34,918 nucleotides of DNA, taken from the NCBI GenBank assembly GCA_019057775.1, contig JAHLWT010000160.1, positions 1 through 34,918 on the forward strand, given 5' to 3'. Position numbers and translations under genes: made by a program. The notes beneath the pieces were generated by a model. That model was not told the DNA's origin, made no database searches, and worked only from the letters and a program-made list of their open reading frames with translations. This document shows positions 1 through 8,680 of this stretch, piece after piece (position 1 is the stretch's first letter; the number at the start of each line of letters is the position of its first letter). The DNA is from Promethearchaeota archaeon (lineage in GTDB: Archaea; Asgardarchaeota; Lokiarchaeia; Sigynarchaeales; SOKP01).

Positions 1-296
1 TCGGTTTTGATGGTTTACTAAGTCTTGAGCCTACCGCGGGAGTAGATTTAGCTTTAGTAAAGAAAAAAGTGGGAGATAAACTATGTCTTATGGGGAATAT
101 AGACGTTGCCCACGTGTTGACTTATGGTACAAAGCAAGAGGTGTATGACGCGGTAAAATATGCTATAAAAACAGCAGGATCGGGTGGAGGCTTTATCGTT
201 AGTGCTGCAAATATGCATCCAGCAATTAAAGTTCAAAATTTAAGGTGGATGATTGAGGCAACCCATGAATTGGGGAATTACCCCTTGGCTTTATAA
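1..296 (+). CDS. URO-D / corrinoid methyltransferase family protein, 3' end only
   Basis: The frame is open from position 3 and runs off the left edge, so only about 97 C-terminal residues are visible. They match the last part of the uroporphyrinogen decarboxylase fold: a GFDGLLSLEPTAGVDL stretch, then a LMGNIDVAHVL strand-turn and GGGFIVSAANMHPAIK near the end. In this superfamily the pattern is shared by true HemE and by MtaA/MtbA-type methylcobamide:thiol methyltransferases, and in anaerobic archaea the methyltransferase branch is the commoner one. The zinc ligands and substrate residues that would separate the two lie outside the window. A T-rich stretch follows the stop, and the next gene is convergent. 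Confidence 0.8.
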   Translation, partial: GFDGLLSLEPTAGVDLALVKKKVGDKLCLMGNIDVAHVLTYGTKQEVYDAVKYAIKTAGSGGGFIVSAANMHPAIKVQNLRWMIEATHELGNYPLAL

Positions 297-319
297 TTAA
301 AGCCTTTTCTTTTTTCTCT

Positions 320-670
320 TTATGGAGGAATCATAGAAAAGAAAGCGATTTGGTTGAAAATCAGAAACCAAATTAGCATGAAGCTTGTTATAATAACAGT
401 TGAGACTAATCCAAACCCTTTAACTCCCCGTGGGATGCCTAAACCCTCAGGATTATTTCTTTGGATAAAAGCTCGAATCATAGCAACAATGTAAATTAAA
501 ACAATGATGATTGCTACAATCCATAGAAATAGCATAAATAAAGATAATGTGTATATTGGAAAATCATTTAACCAGATCCAGTATCTTACAATTAAATATG
601 AGGGTATTGAAGAATAAATAATCGCGGTGAAGAAAAATACAATTCCCCAACCAATACCTTTAATTGCCAT
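320..670 (-). CDS. small three-helix membrane protein, unknown function
   Basis: This 116-residue protein has three clear hydrophobic helices (about residues 6-28, 40-66 and 85-108). A short basic loop follows helix 2 (RAFIQRNNPEGLGIPRG). An AGG-type ribosome site lies just before the ATG. No family is recognised and there are no Cys or His clusters suggesting a cofactor. It is convergent with the URO-D-family gene and lies downstream of, and on the same strand as, the GTPase gene, about 120 bases apart. It could be a membrane partner of that gene, but nothing beyond adjacency shows this. Confidence 0.6.
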   Translation of the reverse strand: MAIKGIGWGIVFFFTAIIYSSIPSYLIVRYWIWLNDFPIYTLSLFMLFLWIVAIIIVLIYIVAMIRAFIQRNNPEGLGIPRGVKGFGLVSTVIITSFMLIWFLIFNQIAFFSMIPP

Positions 671-793
671 TTTCCTATAGTTTTATGATTATTAAAGAAA
701 GAATGATTTACTATTTTTATTAATATTATCCAGAATACCTTAAAAGATTTGCTGGATGCTAAGTCAGATCGTATAAATTGAAATATGACTTAG

Positions 794-1831
794 TTAAATT
801 ATGTTTTTTATCAACCATCGTAAAGATTCCATGATGTTATCATCTTCTTTGAGAATATTTATAGCAAAATATTTGATCTTCACACCCAACTCCTTTAATT
901 GTTCAATTTTAAAAGTTTCTTGAACAAATTCTGGTTGGATTTCTTCTTTATCATGAAATTTATTTCCTATAATTAATATGGGTACTAAATCCCTCTCAAT
1001 TTCTAAACGTTTATTATCGACTATTTGATATATATCTTTTGTTTGATAAATTGAATTTTTGTCTGATAGATTAAATACTAGAATAAATGCTTGAGCCAGT
1101 ATCATGCATTCTTCTAAATTTTCATATTCTTTACAAGCAAATTCCCCAACACTCTCCTCATATTTTAGAACTTCTATATTATCAACCAGAACTTCATAAA
1201 TTCTTGTTGGGATGTCATTTTTCTTGACATTTAAAAATTGAATTAATTCAATATTTTTTAATAAAGTTGTTTTTCCTACTTGTGGGGCACCAAGGATAAA
1301 AACTTTTTTTAACTGACTTCTACCTCTTAAAGGTGAATCTACTCGAAACAATGGCGTTAATTTTTGAAAATATCGATTGAAAAGTTCTAAAAAATTTATC
1401 TTTAAATCTTCACTAGCTAATTCCAAAACATGCTCCCCCGAAAAAGCACTTTTCTTGAGATGGAGTATAGACGAGAGTTCGTCTAACCTCTTTATCTCTG
1501 ATGCAAAATCTTCTAAAATCGGCTCTTTAGAATCTAGATATTTAAAAACATCTACTATTTCATCTTTAAAAATCGCGGCTCTAATCATATACGTAATCAT
1601 AATTAACTCTTTCCCACCGCGAGCTAAATCAGAATCGATATAAAAAAGGTGATTGACTGTTTGATATTTCCTGTAAGCAAAAATAAAAGTCCCTTCCTCA
1701 TCGTTAAACTCTAGAATTCGGTTTACATCAGGGGCATTTAGAGATTCAGATAGCACTTCACTAGAATACAAAATACTAGGGCCCATAACTTGATCAAAAT
1801 AAGAAATGCACAAAATCTGGTCTTGACTCAT
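794..1831 (-). CDS. Ras-like small GTPase domain protein with N-terminal longin/roadblock-like domain
   Basis: A 345-residue, two-part protein. Residues 1-125 begin ILCISYFDQVMGPSILY, a strand-turn resembling longin/roadblock-type domains; this assignment is by fold impression only. Residues 175-345 are a Ras-superfamily G domain. The G1 P-loop GAPQVGKTT (181-189) is intact. Other boxes are eroded: G3 reads ESVG (about 226-229) instead of DTAG, G4 reads GNKFHD, shifting or losing the NKxD aspartate, and the G5 SAK is replaced by FAINIL. The protein may therefore bind nucleotide weakly or without hydrolysis. Asgard archaea carry many such GTPases, and fusion to a longin/roadblock module would suggest self-regulation or membrane/trafficking-type assembly. 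There is no membrane segment. ATG start; the upstream 90 bases are A/T-rich. Confidence 0.8.
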   Translation of the reverse strand: MSQDQILCISYFDQVMGPSILYSSEVLSESLNAPDVNRILEFNDEEGTFIFAYRKYQTVNHLFYIDSDLARGGKELIMITYMIRAAIFKDEIVDVFKYLDSKEPILEDFASEIKRLDELSSILHLKKSAFSGEHVLELASEDLKINFLELFNRYFQKLTPLFRVDSPLRGRSQLKKVFILGAPQVGKTTLLKNIELIQFLNVKKNDIPTRIYEVLVDNIEVLKYEESVGEFACKEYENLEECMILAQAFILVFNLSDKNSIYQTKDIYQIVDNKRLEIERDLVPILIIGNKFHDKEEIQPEFVQETFKIEQLKELGVKIKYFAINILKEDDNIMESLRWLIKNII

Positions 1832-1923
1832 TATTGAAAAAGAAGTTGTACTGGAATTTAAAATTTGTAATTATAATATCAAATAGAAAAAAAAAATAAA
1901 AAATTTTTGTTAATTGAATTAGA

Positions 1924-3609
1924 TTAATAGAAAAAGCCCATTATGAAACTAAAGCCTGATTGATAAGGAGCGATAGTACAGATTAACAGAGTAAAGAACA
2001 ATGTATTAACGATAGCACCAGCTATTATGTTTCCACTTTTTTTATATATCAATGTAGAGAGAAAACTATTCAACAAGAATAACGGTATTGAGAAAGGCAG
2101 GAAAGATCCAAAATAGAAAAAACTCCCCATAAGCAACCCCATCGCAAAGAGATAGGTAAACCAAAATAGAAATTGAATTACAAATATCATAGCCGAGGCT
2201 TTTACAAGTGGTTTGAACCCTTCTTCGAATTTATTTTGAATAACTCCATGAAAGAGGATTCCATAGATTATGTATATAATAAGATTTATCAAGAAAAATA
2301 CAATTACCCATGGGAGTTTTACGATTGAAGGAATCATTCCCATGTAATTTAATCCGCCGCTGAGATAAATAATCACAGATAGGATCGCTGCTAGAAAACC
2401 TCCTAATAAAAATTGTCGGATATTATTATCTCTCGAAGTTTTAAATGGTTTCTTTATTATATCTCTAAGTCTTGTTTCTCTCTTTTTACCCATTCTCCAA
2501 AGTAAAACTAAAATTCCAAAAGCTTGACCGAACAACAATGCTGAGACAAATCCTGCAACGGCTAAGAATAAAATTAGTAGAATGGGAACAAAAATTAATA
2601 TTCCAAGTATTCCCAGAATTAAAGAAATTGCAATAGTCTTCCCTCCAATGCGAAGGATGCTATCTTCTTCTAATTCAAGCTTGAAATTTTCTTCTCCCTC
2701 TTTGGGTTTTAAAATTAATTTAGAGAGTGGATCGACGATTAATACGAAAAATCCAAACCCTCCAAAGAGTTGAAGAGAGAGTATTAGTAACCTAGTGCTT
2801 ACAACAAAATTCTCATCCACAGGTCTCACATCTGGAAATGTACTTGCTAAGAATTCTCGAGCTTCCATGATAAAATCGGGATCCCAATTTCCTAACACAT
2901 GATTCGTAAGATCATCTAAATAAATCTTCGAAGCGTTACCCGCTTCAAAACTTCCGTATAGTTTATTAACATCAACGTCAGCAATTCCAGTATAATTAGA
3001 TAGAGCCTCTTTAAGATCTTTGGGGGAAATCAACTCATCGTATCGTCCTAGAATCATTAAAATATTCAAAGGGTTTGTGGAATCTCCTTTTCTAACAGTT
3101 GAATTAAGCGAAGTTCCCGCTCCAATAAAACATTTAAAATCAGTAGATTCATTAACTACTTGTAAACCAACGCCGCCCATCGAATAACCTAAATACGCAA
3201 GATTAGATGAATCAATATCAGATCTATTGTTTAAGTAAGATACAATGGCGTCTATGTCATTTGTTAGCGACCCCCGTGTATGGTCTCCGGTACTCTGTCC
3301 GTGTCCTCTAAAGTCAAAAGGAACCGCAACAAAACCTGCAGCTGCAAATTCTACAGCAAAATCCTTTAGCATCTCTTTATTTGACATCACACCGTGGCCT
3401 AAAATTATAGCCTTCTTATTAGTTCCTCCACTACTAGGCTCAAATACGTTAAAAGAAATCCTAACTCCATCTGTAGTCTTTACAGTCTTATTATAAGTCG
3501 ATTTAACTCCTATTGGCGTTATAAACATTAAAACTGTTCCAATGAGAAAAACTGAGAAGAATAGGCAAATGAGAATCATCTTTTTTTTAGTCATGTCAAT
3601 ATTTCGCAT
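1924..3609 (-). CDS. membrane-anchored alpha/beta hydrolase with multi-spanning C-terminal domain
   Basis: A 561-residue protein. An N-terminal anchor helix (about 10-32) leads to an extracytoplasmic alpha/beta hydrolase domain (45-265). This carries the oxyanion HGV turn (GHGVMSNK, 71-78), a DFRGHGQSTGDHT segment and a GYSMGG nucleophile elbow (Ser143), typical of serine esterases/lipases of the Hydrolase_4 type. The rest holds about seven or eight membrane helices. Near residues 440-540 their order recalls the CPBP (Abi) intramembrane protease family: LFHGVIQ where CPBP has EExxxRG, and GNIIAGAIVNTLFF for the last motif. The catalytic glutamates are absent, so any CPBP relation would be structural only. 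An alternative ATG lies five codons in. The substrate is unknown. Confidence 0.75.
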   Translation of the reverse strand: MRNIDMTKKKMILICLFFSVFLIGTVLMFITPIGVKSTYNKTVKTTDGVRISFNVFEPSSGGTNKKAIILGHGVMSNKEMLKDFAVEFAAAGFVAVPFDFRGHGQSTGDHTRGSLTNDIDAIVSYLNNRSDIDSSNLAYLGYSMGGVGLQVVNESTDFKCFIGAGTSLNSTVRKGDSTNPLNILMILGRYDELISPKDLKEALSNYTGIADVDVNKLYGSFEAGNASKIYLDDLTNHVLGNWDPDFIMEAREFLASTFPDVRPVDENFVVSTRLLILSLQLFGGFGFFVLIVDPLSKLILKPKEGEENFKLELEEDSILRIGGKTIAISLILGILGILIFVPILLILFLAVAGFVSALLFGQAFGILVLLWRMGKKRETRLRDIIKKPFKTSRDNNIRQFLLGGFLAAILSVIIYLSGGLNYMGMIPSIVKLPWVIVFFLINLIIYIIYGILFHGVIQNKFEEGFKPLVKASAMIFVIQFLFWFTYLFAMGLLMGSFFYFGSFLPFSIPLFLLNSFLSTLIYKKSGNIIAGAIVNTLFFTLLICTIAPYQSGFSFIMGFFY

Positions 3610-3702
3610 TTTGTTTCATCAAAACTATATTTTAAGATATTAATTGTTGTTTATTAATTGGCTTTTCCCTTATATTAAGATTTATTTTTGTAATAAAAAC
3701 CG

Positions 3703-3731
3703 CAGAAAAACTTAAAGAGGTGAATTATCAT
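3703..3731 (+). promoter_or_regulatory. promoter element of the PAN gene, copy 1 of a 29-bp repeated element
   Basis: A BRE-like CAGAAAAA is followed by the TATA-like CTTAAAGA (about 3711-3718) and then GAGGTGAATTATCAT. The same 29 bases recur at 4974-5002 with one mismatch (A for T in the TATA box). At the usual archaeal spacing, transcription would start near 3737-3740. That lies inside the frame open from GTG 3720 and upstream of ATG 3771. Identity continues well past the TATA box, so a factor may also bind GAGGTGAATTATCAT. Confidence 0.6.
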
Positions 3732-3770
3732 GAAAAAATTTTTCTTAGAAGAAAATTTTTATTACGTGAA

Positions 3771-4853
3771 ATGACAGCAGAGTCAGACATAAAGAAAATT
3801 AAAAGTTTACAGAAAGAAAACTCTCAACTAAGGTACGTGTTAGAAAGCATGAAGAATGACCCCTTAATAGTTGGGCATGTTCAAAAGGTTTTAAAAGACG
3901 GGCGCGTAATCGTATCTCATCTGCCCGGAAATCAACTTTTAATTCCTCACCGTCCAGACCTAACTCCTGAGCCCGGAGATACAGTCTCTTTACATGGTAA
4001 AAGCTTTGTCATAATTGAAATCCTCTCGAAGAATATCGGAGGTAGAGTTGCTTCAATGGAACTGATTGAAGTCCCCAAGATTTCATTTGAGGATATTGGG
4101 GGATTAGATGCACAGATCGAGGCAATTCGGGAAGTAATTGAACTACCATTATTAGAACCAGAATTATTTGCGGTAATTGGAATTGATCCGCCCTCAGGTG
4201 CGCTTTTAGCTGGCCCACCTGGAACGGGAAAGACATTATTAGCAAAAGCAATAGCCAATTCAACTAAAGCCCGGTTCATACATTTAGTAGGGTCTGACCT
4301 TGTTCAAAAATTCATTGGAGAGGGGTCCAGAATGGTGCGAGAGGTTTTTACATTAGCTAAATTAAACACTCCATCAATAATCTTTATTGATGAAATTGAC
4401 GCAATTGCTATTAAACGAACTAGTGAAGTATATAAGGGCGACCGAGAAGTCCAGAGGACTTTTATGCAACTACTTTCAGAATTAGATGGTTTTGCAAATA
4501 CCCAAGGAATCATGTTCTTAGCGGCGACTAATAGAGAAGATGTGTTAGATCCCGCAATCTTGCGTCCAGGTCGCTTTGATAGGATTATTAGGTTCAATCT
4601 ACCGAATGAAGCGGCTCGATTAATGATTTTAAAAATCCACACGAGAAAAATGAATTTGAAAGATGTAAACTTTAAAAACTTGGCAAAGAAAACTGATGGT
4701 TTAAGTGGAGCACATATTAAAGCATTAGTTACTGAAGCAGGTATTAAGTGTCTTAGAGAGAGAAAGACTCAAATTACGAATTCACATTTTGAGCGGGCAT
4801 TGTCAGAAATCTTTGATAAAGAGCATAATGTGAAGGAATACATCTATTCATGA
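3771..4853 (+). CDS. pan: proteasome-activating nucleotidase (PAN), AAA+ ATPase
   Basis: This ATPase unfolds substrates and opens the gate of the archaeal 20S proteasome. A short coiled coil (about residues 5-30) precedes an OB-fold domain (33-95) and an AAA+ module. The module has Walker A GPPGTGKT (about 148-155), Walker B IIFIDEID (about 203-210), a second-region NREDVLDPAILRPGRFDR, and a small helical lid. The C-terminus ends in Ile-Tyr-Ser, the HbYX signature that docks into proteasome alpha-ring pockets. The frame is open from GTG 3720, but that codon overlaps the TATA region, so ATG 3771 is preferred (360 residues). This makes the coiled coil shorter than in methanogen PAN (about 430 residues). 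Out of frame, an ATG at 3730 after GAGGTGA would encode 14 codons whose TGA overlaps ATG 3771 (ATGA). The gene ends with TGA, showing that UGA works as stop here. Confidence 0.93.
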   Translation: MTAESDIKKIKSLQKENSQLRYVLESMKNDPLIVGHVQKVLKDGRVIVSHLPGNQLLIPHRPDLTPEPGDTVSLHGKSFVIIEILSKNIGGRVASMELIEVPKISFEDIGGLDAQIEAIREVIELPLLEPELFAVIGIDPPSGALLAGPPGTGKTLLAKAIANSTKARFIHLVGSDLVQKFIGEGSRMVREVFTLAKLNTPSIIFIDEIDAIAIKRTSEVYKGDREVQRTFMQLLSELDGFANTQGIMFLAATNREDVLDPAILRPGRFDRIIRFNLPNEAARLMILKIHTRKMNLKDVNFKNLAKKTDGLSGAHIKALVTEAGIKCLRERKTQITNSHFERALSEIFDKEHNVKEYIYS

Positions 4854-4973
4854 GCATGACTAATTAGATCATGGGAGTAAAATTATAAGCTACTTCAGCA
4901 AGAACCTTCAATCATACTCCCAAAAATTTTTTCTTATCTTTCAATTTTTGATATTAATTTTTTGAAAAAACAC

Positions 4974-5002
4974 CAGAAAAACTTATAGAGGTGAATTATC
5001 AT
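4974..5002 (+). promoter_or_regulatory. promoter element of the GATase-like gene, copy 2 of the 29-bp repeat
   Basis: Identical to 3703-3731 except for one base. BRE-like CAGAAAAA precedes the TATA-like CTTATAGA (about 4981-4988). Transcription is expected near 5008. That gives a leader of under 20 bases holding the AAGGTGA ribosome site at 5015-5020, with ATG at 5026. This clean geometry is the best support for reading the element as a promoter. Confidence 0.65.
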
Positions 5003-5025
5003 ATTTATTCTAAAAGGTGAAATTT

Positions 5026-5916
5026 ATGGGAGATTTTAAGAAGATGCAGAAAGCTTATGGTGCTTCTGCCAAGATAATGGAAAAGAAAATGGAAAAGGAG
5101 CGTCCTTTAGATTTAGAAATCTTAAAAAAAGTAAAAGATTCTTCAATTATCATCGTTGCGGGGTCTTATGATAAAATTGAGTTAGTTTTAGATTTAATTA
5201 AAGTTCCTTATGTGTTAATCGAACCACATGAATTTAGCCAAATTGAATTAAATCCCGATCAGATAATGATTATAAACTGTCCTGGAACAATTTCCGAAGG
5301 TTTAGACAAAATAAGAGATTTTGTGAAAAAGGGAGGCTTCTTATTTACTACAGATTGGGCTCTGTTAAACATTTTAGAAAAGATATTTCCTGAGTTTGTT
5401 AAGTATAATCAACGTCCTACAGGAGACGACTGTGTAGCGGTTCAGGTTGTAGATAAAACGAATAAGTTTTTAGAAGGATTATTTAATGATCAGGCTGATC
5501 CTATCTGGTGGCTTGAGAGCTCTTCCTACCCTATTCAAATAATTGATAAAGATAAAGTTAACGTGCTTGTCACAAGTAGAGAGATGCAAGAAAAATATGG
5601 GGAAGCCCCAATTGTAATCACATTCAATTTTGGTGACGGTGGTATGGTGCTCCATATGACCAGCCATTATTACTTACAGCGATCCGAACTTAGAAGCAAA
5701 CGACATAAAACTAGTGCTAAGACATATGCTATGGAAGAGATGGGTTTAAGCGCAAACGAGGCTGAAGAGATGGAAGATGATTTGGAGGGACTAAGTTTAG
5801 GTGAGGCTGAATCAGCATATACTACAACCCAATTCATAAGTAATGTTATTGTCGAACAACAAAAGAAAGTCAAATTAAGAAAAAAAGTGAAGAAAGAGAA
5901 AAAAACTGAAAAATAA
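5026..5916 (+). CDS. GATase1/flavodoxin-fold protein of unknown function, sharing the PAN promoter element
   Basis: A 296-residue soluble protein. A charged N-terminus (KKMQKAYG...KIMEKKMEKER) leads into alternating strands and helices (IIIVAGSYDKIELVLDLI, IMIINCPGT, GGFLFTTDWAL), the layout of class I glutamine-amidotransferase-like or trehalose-utilisation-like folds. No Cys-His-Glu amidotransferase triad is evident. GGMVLHMTSHYYLQRSE near residue 210 resembles the terminal strand of that fold. The last 20 residues are mostly Lys and Glu. ATG 5026 is chosen because GGTGA sits five bases ahead; a GTG at 5017 overlaps that site. Sharing a promoter element with PAN suggests co-expression with the proteasome, but no protein-quality-control motif is seen. 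Confidence 0.65.
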   Translation: MGDFKKMQKAYGASAKIMEKKMEKERPLDLEILKKVKDSSIIIVAGSYDKIELVLDLIKVPYVLIEPHEFSQIELNPDQIMIINCPGTISEGLDKIRDFVKKGGFLFTTDWALLNILEKIFPEFVKYNQRPTGDDCVAVQVVDKTNKFLEGLFNDQADPIWWLESSSYPIQIIDKDKVNVLVTSREMQEKYGEAPIVITFNFGDGGMVLHMTSHYYLQRSELRSKRHKTSAKTYAMEEMGLSANEAEEMEDDLEGLSLGEAESAYTTTQFISNVIVEQQKKVKLRKKVKKEKKTEK

Positions 5917-5936
5917 TTTTTTTTTAAATTAAAAAC
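5917..5936 (+). terminator. T-rich terminator after the GATase-like gene
   Basis: A run of nine T residues begins five bases after the stop codon (TAA AAATAA context, then T9), on the coding strand, as in archaeal intrinsic termination. No stem is needed or seen. Confidence 0.35.
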
Positions 5937-6010
5937 TGAGAAATTTTAACGTTACAGTCAAAGAATCTCGCTATCACAAAATTAATTTGTAATACTTTGA
6001 TTATCTTATT

Positions 6011-7444
6011 ATGGGAGACGTTGTTTCACCTCGTGAGTTAAAAGGCAAACGGTTAATAGGATATTCCATGGGGGATTTAGGGATGTTGTTGCCCAACATC
6101 TTTACAGGGGTTTTTATCTTTCAATATTATGTTTATACGATCAACTTGGACTCTATACTTGTGTCGGTTGGTGTGACTACTCAGTTAATTGTTTCAGCTA
6201 TATTTGCAGTAATTTTTGGGGTGATCATAGACAATAAGAAACCAGGAAAATATGGAAAACGTCGACCGTTTTTGTTAATTGGTTTGCCAATTTGGTTCAT
6301 AACAACCATCTTGACATGGTTTCCACCTCGGGGACCACCAGGAAATTCAATGTATTTACCCACAGCTATCTATTTTTGGGTTATCATTCTTGTTAGATCT
6401 ATATCCGGATCTCTACTTTTTAATGTCTATATATCTATGTTGCCAGAACAGTCGCAAACCCTTAAAAATAGAGAATTAGTAGCTTCTGTAAGATCAGCGT
6501 TTGCTATAATTGCTTCTATCATTGCAGTATTGTTACCTCTGATAATTCAGAGTCTTTTGAAAGATCCTATGAATGTTAAACATTGGCAACCATCTGGAAA
6601 AATAATATTATTATACATACCGATTATTGGTATATGTTTCGCGATTTTTGGGTTTATTTCAGTACTTCTGATCTTTTTTTCGGTTGATGAGACCTTTCAT
6701 AAGATAGATATTGAAGATAAAAGAGAAAAAGTCTCACTGATTAGTAGATTTCGTCAAATGGCATTGCCAGCTAAGGATAACAATTTCAGAAATATAATAA
6801 TTGTCACATTTTTTAGTGGTATCGCAGGTAAGTTATTAGGTCTTTTAGTATTTTCTTTCCAAACTTACGTACTTGAGTTTACATCTGGACAATTTTTCAT
6901 TTATATCTTAATTTCAATATTTGGCAAGTTTGGATGGTATTTTATCTGGATGAAACTCCGAAAGAGGAACGATATTTTGAAATCCTATTCTATTGCGATG
7001 CTTTCAGGTATTATTGGTTCATTTTTAGGGATGTTCTTTTTAATTAGGATCCTCTCTTTTAATCTACAATTAATTCTCTATATTATAACATGGAGTACGG
7101 TTTTGGGCTCAATGTATTCATTTCCATTATTTTCAATTCCCATTACAGCAGCATTAGTACATGAAGCAGCAGAAAATTCTAACGAAAAAAATATAGATAT
7201 CGGCTTATCAAAAATATCAGGGGCTTATTATGGACTTTCATCGTTTATAAGATCGATGGGCCCAGCTGCAGCTTCGTTAATAGTTGGATTTATTCTCTCC
7301 GGTCAAAATAAAGAAAATCCCATGATTCTTATATTGCTTTGGTGTTCTATAGGGTTTTTCTACTTATTTGCCTTAATTTTTATAAAAAGGATAAAGATTA
7401 AACATATCTCCTTTTTTAATCATCCAATTATTGAGGAAGTATAG
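6011..7444 (+). CDS. MFS-type GPH family (glycoside/pentoside/hexuronide) cation symporter
   Basis: A 477-residue, 12-helix transporter of the MelB-like GPH group. The N-terminus LIGYSMGDLGMLLPN matches the family's first helix. The loop between helices 2 and 3 reads GVIIDNKKPGKYGKRRPF, the cytoplasmic GR(K)RRP signature that follows the conserved Asp. Sugar or sugar-acid uptake coupled to Na+ or H+ is the usual role; substrate cannot be read from sequence. The melibiose-type cation site would lie in helices 2 and 4, and a clear Asp pair in helix 4 is not obvious. No Shine-Dalgarno site is seen before ATG 6011. The gene is convergent with the M42 peptidase, with only six bases between stops. 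Confidence 0.87.
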   Translation: MGDVVSPRELKGKRLIGYSMGDLGMLLPNIFTGVFIFQYYVYTINLDSILVSVGVTTQLIVSAIFAVIFGVIIDNKKPGKYGKRRPFLLIGLPIWFITTILTWFPPRGPPGNSMYLPTAIYFWVIILVRSISGSLLFNVYISMLPEQSQTLKNRELVASVRSAFAIIASIIAVLLPLIIQSLLKDPMNVKHWQPSGKIILLYIPIIGICFAIFGFISVLLIFFSVDETFHKIDIEDKREKVSLISRFRQMALPAKDNNFRNIIIVTFFSGIAGKLLGLLVFSFQTYVLEFTSGQFFIYILISIFGKFGWYFIWMKLRKRNDILKSYSIAMLSGIIGSFLGMFFLIRILSFNLQLILYIITWSTVLGSMYSFPLFSIPITAALVHEAAENSNEKNIDIGLSKISGAYYGLSSFIRSMGPAAASLIVGFILSGQNKENPMILILLWCSIGFFYLFALIFIKRIKIKHISFFNHPIIEEV

Positions 7445-7450
7445 AGATTA

Positions 7451-8527
7451 TTATTTAAGGTTAATATTCGCAGGATTTCTAAGGAAAACTTCGATTAGGC
7501 GAATTGTTTCTAATATGTCATCTAGCTTTAATAATGAGGTTGGGGAATGAATATATCGACAAGGAACAGAGACTACTGTGCTTGGGACTCCACTACGAGT
7601 AATTTGTATTTTACTGGCATCAGTTCCTCCATACCTAGGCTTTTTATATTGATACATGATATTTTTAAATTCGGCATTTTTGATCAACCTTTCGTTAACT
7701 TTAGGATTTGAAATTAAGGATCTATCTGCAACAGTAATTGCTGGACCTTTACCAATATATGCGGGGATTTGGGATTCTCTTATACCAGGTACATCAGCAG
7801 CAGAGGTATTTTCAATAGCAACAGCCATTGTTGGTTTAAATTTATAAGCTCCTACTGTCGCACCATATCCCCCTACTTCTTCTTGCGCAGCAAAATTGAA
7901 TAATACGGTGTCATTTATAGGTCTTTCTTTCAATAACATCATAATATGGAGAAGAACATTACATCCTGTACGATCATCAAAAGCTTTACCCCTTACCATC
8001 CCATTTGGAAAATCTACAAAAGGACTAAACAACGTTCCCATAGTCCCTATGTTAATATTAAAACTAAGTACCTCTTCTTTGGATGTAGCACCAATATCAA
8101 TATACATATCGGGAATATCAACTTGTTTCTTACGTTCTTCTAGTGTAGTAAGATGAGGTGGTTTTGAGCCAATAATACCATTATATAATTGTCCAACCCC
8201 CGATTTTAATACAACAGTTTGACCTAAAAGAATTCTCTTGTCCCACCCACCAATCGGAACAAATCTCAAAAATCCTTTCTTCTCAATATGAGAGACCATA
8301 AATCCAATTTCATCAATATGAGCATCTAGTAAAATCCTATTTTCTCCTACTTTTCCTTCCTTTATGGCTAGAACATTTCCTAAGGGATCAATCCAAGCTT
8401 TATCAGCTAACTCTTTACTCTCGATTTCCTTCAAAATAAAATTTCTTACATCTTCTTCATACCCAGAAACCCCGAGTAAAGATGATAATTCTTGCTGTAA
8501 TTTCTTGATGTTTTCAATATCCAACAT
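7451..8527 (-). CDS. M42 family metallo-aminopeptidase (TET/FrvX-like)
   Basis: A 358-residue cytosolic peptidase expected to form tetrahedral dodecamers that trim peptides released by the proteasome. Metal and catalytic motifs are all present: DAHIDEIGF (His70, Asp72), KAFDDRTG (Asp184/185), AAQEEVGG (general base and ligand Glu216/217) and YIHSP near the C-terminus (last His). The fifth ligand position reads AIENTSAADVPG, with Glu where many members have Asp; Glu is common in the FrvX/YsdC branch. Length is normal for the family. ATG start; with PAN upstream, the window holds two steps of intracellular proteolysis. Confidence 0.92.
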   Translation of the reverse strand: MLDIENIKKLQQELSSLLGVSGYEEDVRNFILKEIESKELADKAWIDPLGNVLAIKEGKVGENRILLDAHIDEIGFMVSHIEKKGFLRFVPIGGWDKRILLGQTVVLKSGVGQLYNGIIGSKPPHLTTLEERKKQVDIPDMYIDIGATSKEEVLSFNINIGTMGTLFSPFVDFPNGMVRGKAFDDRTGCNVLLHIMMLLKERPINDTVLFNFAAQEEVGGYGATVGAYKFKPTMAVAIENTSAADVPGIRESQIPAYIGKGPAITVADRSLISNPKVNERLIKNAEFKNIMYQYKKPRYGGTDASKIQITRSGVPSTVVSVPCRYIHSPTSLLKLDDILETIRLIEVFLRNPANINLK

Positions 8528-8680
8528 AACTCACTTTTAAGAATAAGAAATTTACTTTACGTTAAATGATTGAAATTAACACTGCTAATAAATAGTTTGA
8601 AATATATCTTAAAATTAAAAAAGACAATCTCTCCCGATAAAAAATAATGTTAAAAAGAGATTTTTATGTTATTTGAGTCT

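Noticed and set aside
3720..3770. GTG 3720 as the PAN start
   Set aside because: It lies in the repeated promoter element and upstream of the expected transcription start; ATG 3771 is better.
3947..4642. Long open frames on the minus strand across PAN
   Set aside because: They have no ribosome site or family resemblance and mirror the well-supported PAN gene.
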